DNA of 5,827 bases from an uncultured Clostridium sp. (lineage in GTDB: Bacteria > Bacillota > Clostridia > Peptostreptococcales > Peptostreptococcaceae): assembly GCA_900550335.1 (NCBI GenBank), contig URRU01000114.1:1-5827 (forward strand), written 5' to 3'. This document shows, in pieces, positions 4,678-5,827 of the stretch. Position 1 is the stretch's first letter. Every line of letters starts with the position of its first letter. Position numbers and translations under genes: made by a program. Below the pieces are notes generated by a model. That model saw only the letters and a program-made list of their open reading frames with translations. It searched no databases and was not told where the DNA came from.

Positions 4678-4863
4678 TCAGAAAAAAATTTCATCTATTT
4701 TAGCTTCTGGGAATACTGTTTTAAATTTTTTTAAAAAATTATAACTTGGATTTCTCGTTCCCTTTTCAATTTTTCTATAATAAGATAGGGTAACACCTAG
4801 TTTTTCAGACATTTCGGTTGGAGTGAATGATTTTTTTAGTCTGAAATCCACAAGAGTTTTCAT
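4678..4863 (-). CDS. Cro-like mini-HTH protein (copy C), 61 aa
   Basis: A minimal Xre-type domain without extra parts. FTPTEMSEKLGVTLSYYRKIEKG is the HTH, and the tail NPSYNFLKKFKTVFPEAKI ends in DEIFF. It is the first gene leftward of the repressor, transcribed divergently from it, and has the position and size of a Cro protein. AGGAGG (4871-4876) lies seven bases before ATG 4863, and a perfect consensus promoter lies about 50 bases upstream. Operator copies lie in that promoter's spacer, immediately downstream of its start, and right after this gene's stop. It probably competes with the 5017-5346 repressor for those sites to favour the lytic state. Direct binding is inferred from position. 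Confidence 0.87.
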   Translation of the reverse strand: MKTLVDFRLKKSFTPTEMSEKLGVTLSYYRKIEKGTRNPSYNFLKKFKTVFPEAKIDEIFF

Positions 4864-4883
4864 TTTTATCCCTCCTCTCTAAA

Positions 4884-4898
4884 TTGGACGTTTTGTCC
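4884..4898 (+). promoter_or_regulatory. Operator copy O2 (TTGGAC-N5-GTCC)
   Basis: TTGGACGTTTTGTCC is the best copy, with perfect GGAC/GTCC half-sites around a 5-base centre. It lies at about +7 to +21 of the leftward promoter and just upstream of the Cro-like gene's RBS, so occupancy would block the transcript at its very start. Confidence 0.7.
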
Positions 4899-4911
4899 TT
4901 TCTTTAATTTT

Positions 4912-4940
4912 ATTATATTACCCATTTTGTCCAATGTCAA
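4912..4940 (-). promoter_or_regulatory. Leftward early promoter with perfect consensus
   Basis: Read leftward, TTGACA (4940-4935), a 17-base spacer (TTGGACAAAATGGGTAA) and TATAAT (4917-4912) match the sigma-A consensus at all twelve positions with ideal spacing. The start would be near 4905, giving a leader of about 40 bases before the Cro-like gene. The spacer contains operator copy O3. A promoter this strong would need tight repression in a lysogen, which fits the operators over it. Confidence 0.85.
4920..4934 (-). promoter_or_regulatory. Operator copy O3 (TTGGAC-N5-GGGT)
   Basis: Read leftward it is TTGGACAAAATGGGT. One half-site is perfect and the other degenerate. It occupies the spacer of the consensus leftward promoter, so binding would exclude RNA polymerase. 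Its centre is about 34 bp from O2 and 30 bp from O4. Confidence 0.62.
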
Positions 4941-4947
4941 TTATTTT

Positions 4948-4962
4948 TTGGACTTTATGGCT
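4948..4962 (+). promoter_or_regulatory. Operator copy O4 (TTGGAC-N5-GGCT)
   Basis: TTGGACTTTATGGCT has one perfect half-site and one poor half-site. It overlaps the predicted -35 of the repressor promoter. Its centre is about 29-30 bp from both O3 and O5, close to three helical turns, which would put bound dimers on nearly the same face. Confidence 0.55.
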
Positions 4963-4977
4963 ATTTTATTTTTTAAT
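4948..4977 (+). promoter_or_regulatory. Candidate promoter for the repressor-ImmA operon
   Basis: TTGGAC (4948-4953), an 18-base spacer and TTTAAT (4972-4977, five of six matches) would start transcription near 4984, about 33 bases before the repressor ATG. It is much weaker than the facing leftward promoter, as expected for a lysogeny promoter. An alternative is the extended -10 TGCTATCTT at 4989-4997, but that would leave almost no leader. Confidence 0.4.
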
Positions 4978-4991
4978 TGGACAATTTGTGC
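4977..4991 (+). promoter_or_regulatory. Operator copy O5 (TTGGAC-N5-GTGC)
   Basis: TTGGACAATTTGTGC keeps TTGGAC and the G-T of the second half-site. It is the copy nearest the repressor gene and covers the predicted rightward start site, where it would allow autoregulation of the repressor or its shut-off by the Cro-like protein. Confidence 0.58.
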
Positions 4992-5016
4992 TATCTTTTA
5001 ATAAAGAGGTGATTTT

Positions 5017-5346
5017 ATGAATTTTGGAAATAGATTGATAGAACTAAGAAATGAATTTAATTTAGATAGAGATGAACTTGCAAATGCATTAAATATATCA
5101 TATTCTTCATTATCAAAATACGAAACTAATAAAAGGTTTCCTTCTCAAGAATTACTTATATCAATAGCAAATTACTTTGGTGTTTCTATTGATTATTTAT
5201 TAGGTCGTACTGATATAAGAAATTATGAAGAATACACTATTGCTGCTCATACAGATGATAGAACACAACAACTTTCGGATGAAGATAGAAAACAATTAGA
5301 TGATTTTATTGATTTCCTAATCGCTAAGTCTAAAAAGGATGAATAA
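5017..5346 (+). CDS. CI/Xre-type prophage repressor, 109 aa
   Basis: Residues 4-62 are a full HTH_3 domain: GNRLIELRNEFNLDRDELAN, ALNISYSSLSKYETNKRFPS, then LLISIANYFGVSIDYLLGRTD, the classic end of the Xre family. The remaining part of about 45 residues is acidic and ends in a helix (DEDRKQLDDFIDFLIAKSKK) that could mediate dimerisation. There is no LexA-type autocleavage domain, so this repressor cannot inactivate itself. The partner peptidase encoded next to it is the likely route to induction, as in ICEBs1-type ImmR/ImmA switches. AAAGAGGTGAT precedes ATG 5017. It is divergent from the Cro-like gene, with four operator copies between them. Which motif it binds is inferred from position. 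Confidence 0.9.
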   Translation: MNFGNRLIELRNEFNLDRDELANALNISYSSLSKYETNKRFPSQELLISIANYFGVSIDYLLGRTDIRNYEEYTIAAHTDDRTQQLSDEDRKQLDDFIDFLIAKSKKDE

Positions 5347-5827
5347 TTTAGATAGACTTTTTGATTTAGCTGCTAGTGAAAATATCTTCATCCATTTTGT
5401 AGCTGAAATACCTTGTTACAAGGCTGATGCTCTTTTCGTGGCTAAAGATAGTTGTAGAATGATATTGATTTTAGAAAAATTAAAAAATAATGTTTCTCGT
5501 TTAACAGAAGTTTTAGCTGAGGAACTTGGGCATTATTTTACAAGTACAGGTGTAAATTTTTGCCCTACAAATTACTTTGAAAAATTAAATATAGATAAAT
5601 GTGAAAATAAAGCTCTTAAGTGGGCATGTGATTTTTTAATTCCTGAGGATGAATTAAAAAAATATGTTTTAAGGAATTTTTATAATGATTCTTTTGATTT
5701 GATTTCTGAGGATCTAAATGTTAGTAGGGATATGTTAATCCAAAAATTCTACTTTTTATCTTTAAAATCTGATTTTTTAAAAGTAGATAAAAATAAGCAA
5801 GCCATTGAACAAAGAGTGGAAAAGACT
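5339..5827 (+). CDS. ImmA/IrrE-type metallopeptidase, incomplete at window end
   Basis: An open frame of 163 codons runs from ATG 5339 to the window edge without a stop. The ATG overlaps the last 8 bases of the repressor gene (ATGAATAA), implying coupled translation. AAAAAGG abuts the ATG directly, too close for a normal RBS. The N-terminus, MNNLDRLFDLAASENIFIHF, and the later KALKWACDFLIPEDEL segment resemble phage ImmA/IrrE (COG2856, PF06114) proteins. The active-site region reads VLAEELGHYFTSTG, with E61-E62-L-G-H65 where the canonical motif is H-E-x-x-H. E62 and H65 fit the catalytic Glu and second His. E89 before the A92-L-K-W-A segment may be a further metal ligand. Family members cleave the cognate repressor upon induction; that role here is inferred. 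Confidence 0.85.
   Translation, partial: MNNLDRLFDLAASENIFIHFVAEIPCYKADALFVAKDSCRMILILEKLKNNVSRLTEVLAEELGHYFTSTGVNFCPTNYFEKLNIDKCENKALKWACDFLIPEDELKKYVLRNFYNDSFDLISEDLNVSRDMLIQKFYFLSLKSDFLKVDKNKQAIEQRVEKT

Noticed and set aside
1..5827. CRISPR array, tRNA, rRNA, insertion sequence or attachment-site repeats
   Set aside because: No regularly spaced repeats with unique spacers, no cloverleaf or rRNA-like segment, no transposase and no long direct or terminal repeats were seen; the only repeat family is the short operator motif.

Overview
The window is strongly A+T-rich and densely packed. Genes have AGGAGG-type ribosome binding sites and short overlaps or gaps, and codon use is rich in ATA, AGA and TTA. 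This fits a temperate phage or prophage (or related integrative element) of a low-GC Gram-positive host, most likely a clostridial Bacillota; Fusobacteria cannot be excluded. No integrase, terminase or structural gene lies inside the window, so this looks like the lysogeny-control and early-gene segment only.

Right end (about 4600-5827): a classic genetic switch. A rightward pair encodes a CI/Xre-type repressor (5017-5346) and an overlapping ImmA/IrrE-type metallopeptidase that runs off the window (5339 onward). Facing it leftward is a 61-residue Cro-like helix-turn-helix gene (4678-4863). The 153-bp divergent spacer holds four copies of an operator-like motif, TTGGAC-N5-GTCC and variants. 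It also holds a leftward promoter with a perfect TTGACA-N17-TATAAT. A fifth copy and a degenerate sixth flank a second leftward promoter just behind the Cro-like gene. The repeat set therefore seems to control the repressor, the Cro-like gene and the early operon together.

Middle (about 2860-4560): two leftward genes for small charged, helical proteins (4118-4558, 3788-4099), then a single rightward gene (3314-3925) set against the surrounding direction, then a leftward 72-residue HTH gene (3040-3258). The rightward gene has its own RBS, a possible promoter upstream and a possible terminator downstream. It behaves like a phage moron (cargo gene). Its 3' end overlaps the opposing gene by 138 bp. 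Its protein has a beta-rich N-terminal part, a Gly/Asn-rich 'GNSVIGNQNTVNI' linker and a helical C-terminus.

Left part (1-2862): a tight leftward early operon. In transcription order it encodes a 72-residue HTH protein, a Cro/C1-like regulator with a Cys-x3-Cys-Pro motif, an excisionase-like winged HTH protein, a 96-residue unknown, a 217-residue four-cysteine unknown, a zinc-ribbon protein, a DUF4406-like protein, a 42-residue unknown and the start of another unknown. Nearly every gene overlaps its neighbour or has its stop codon inside the next gene's RBS, so translation is probably coupled.

The least ordinary parts are the multi-promoter operator array, three paralogous mini-HTH proteins with a shared FPE...FF tail, and the reverse-oriented cargo gene with its antisense layout.
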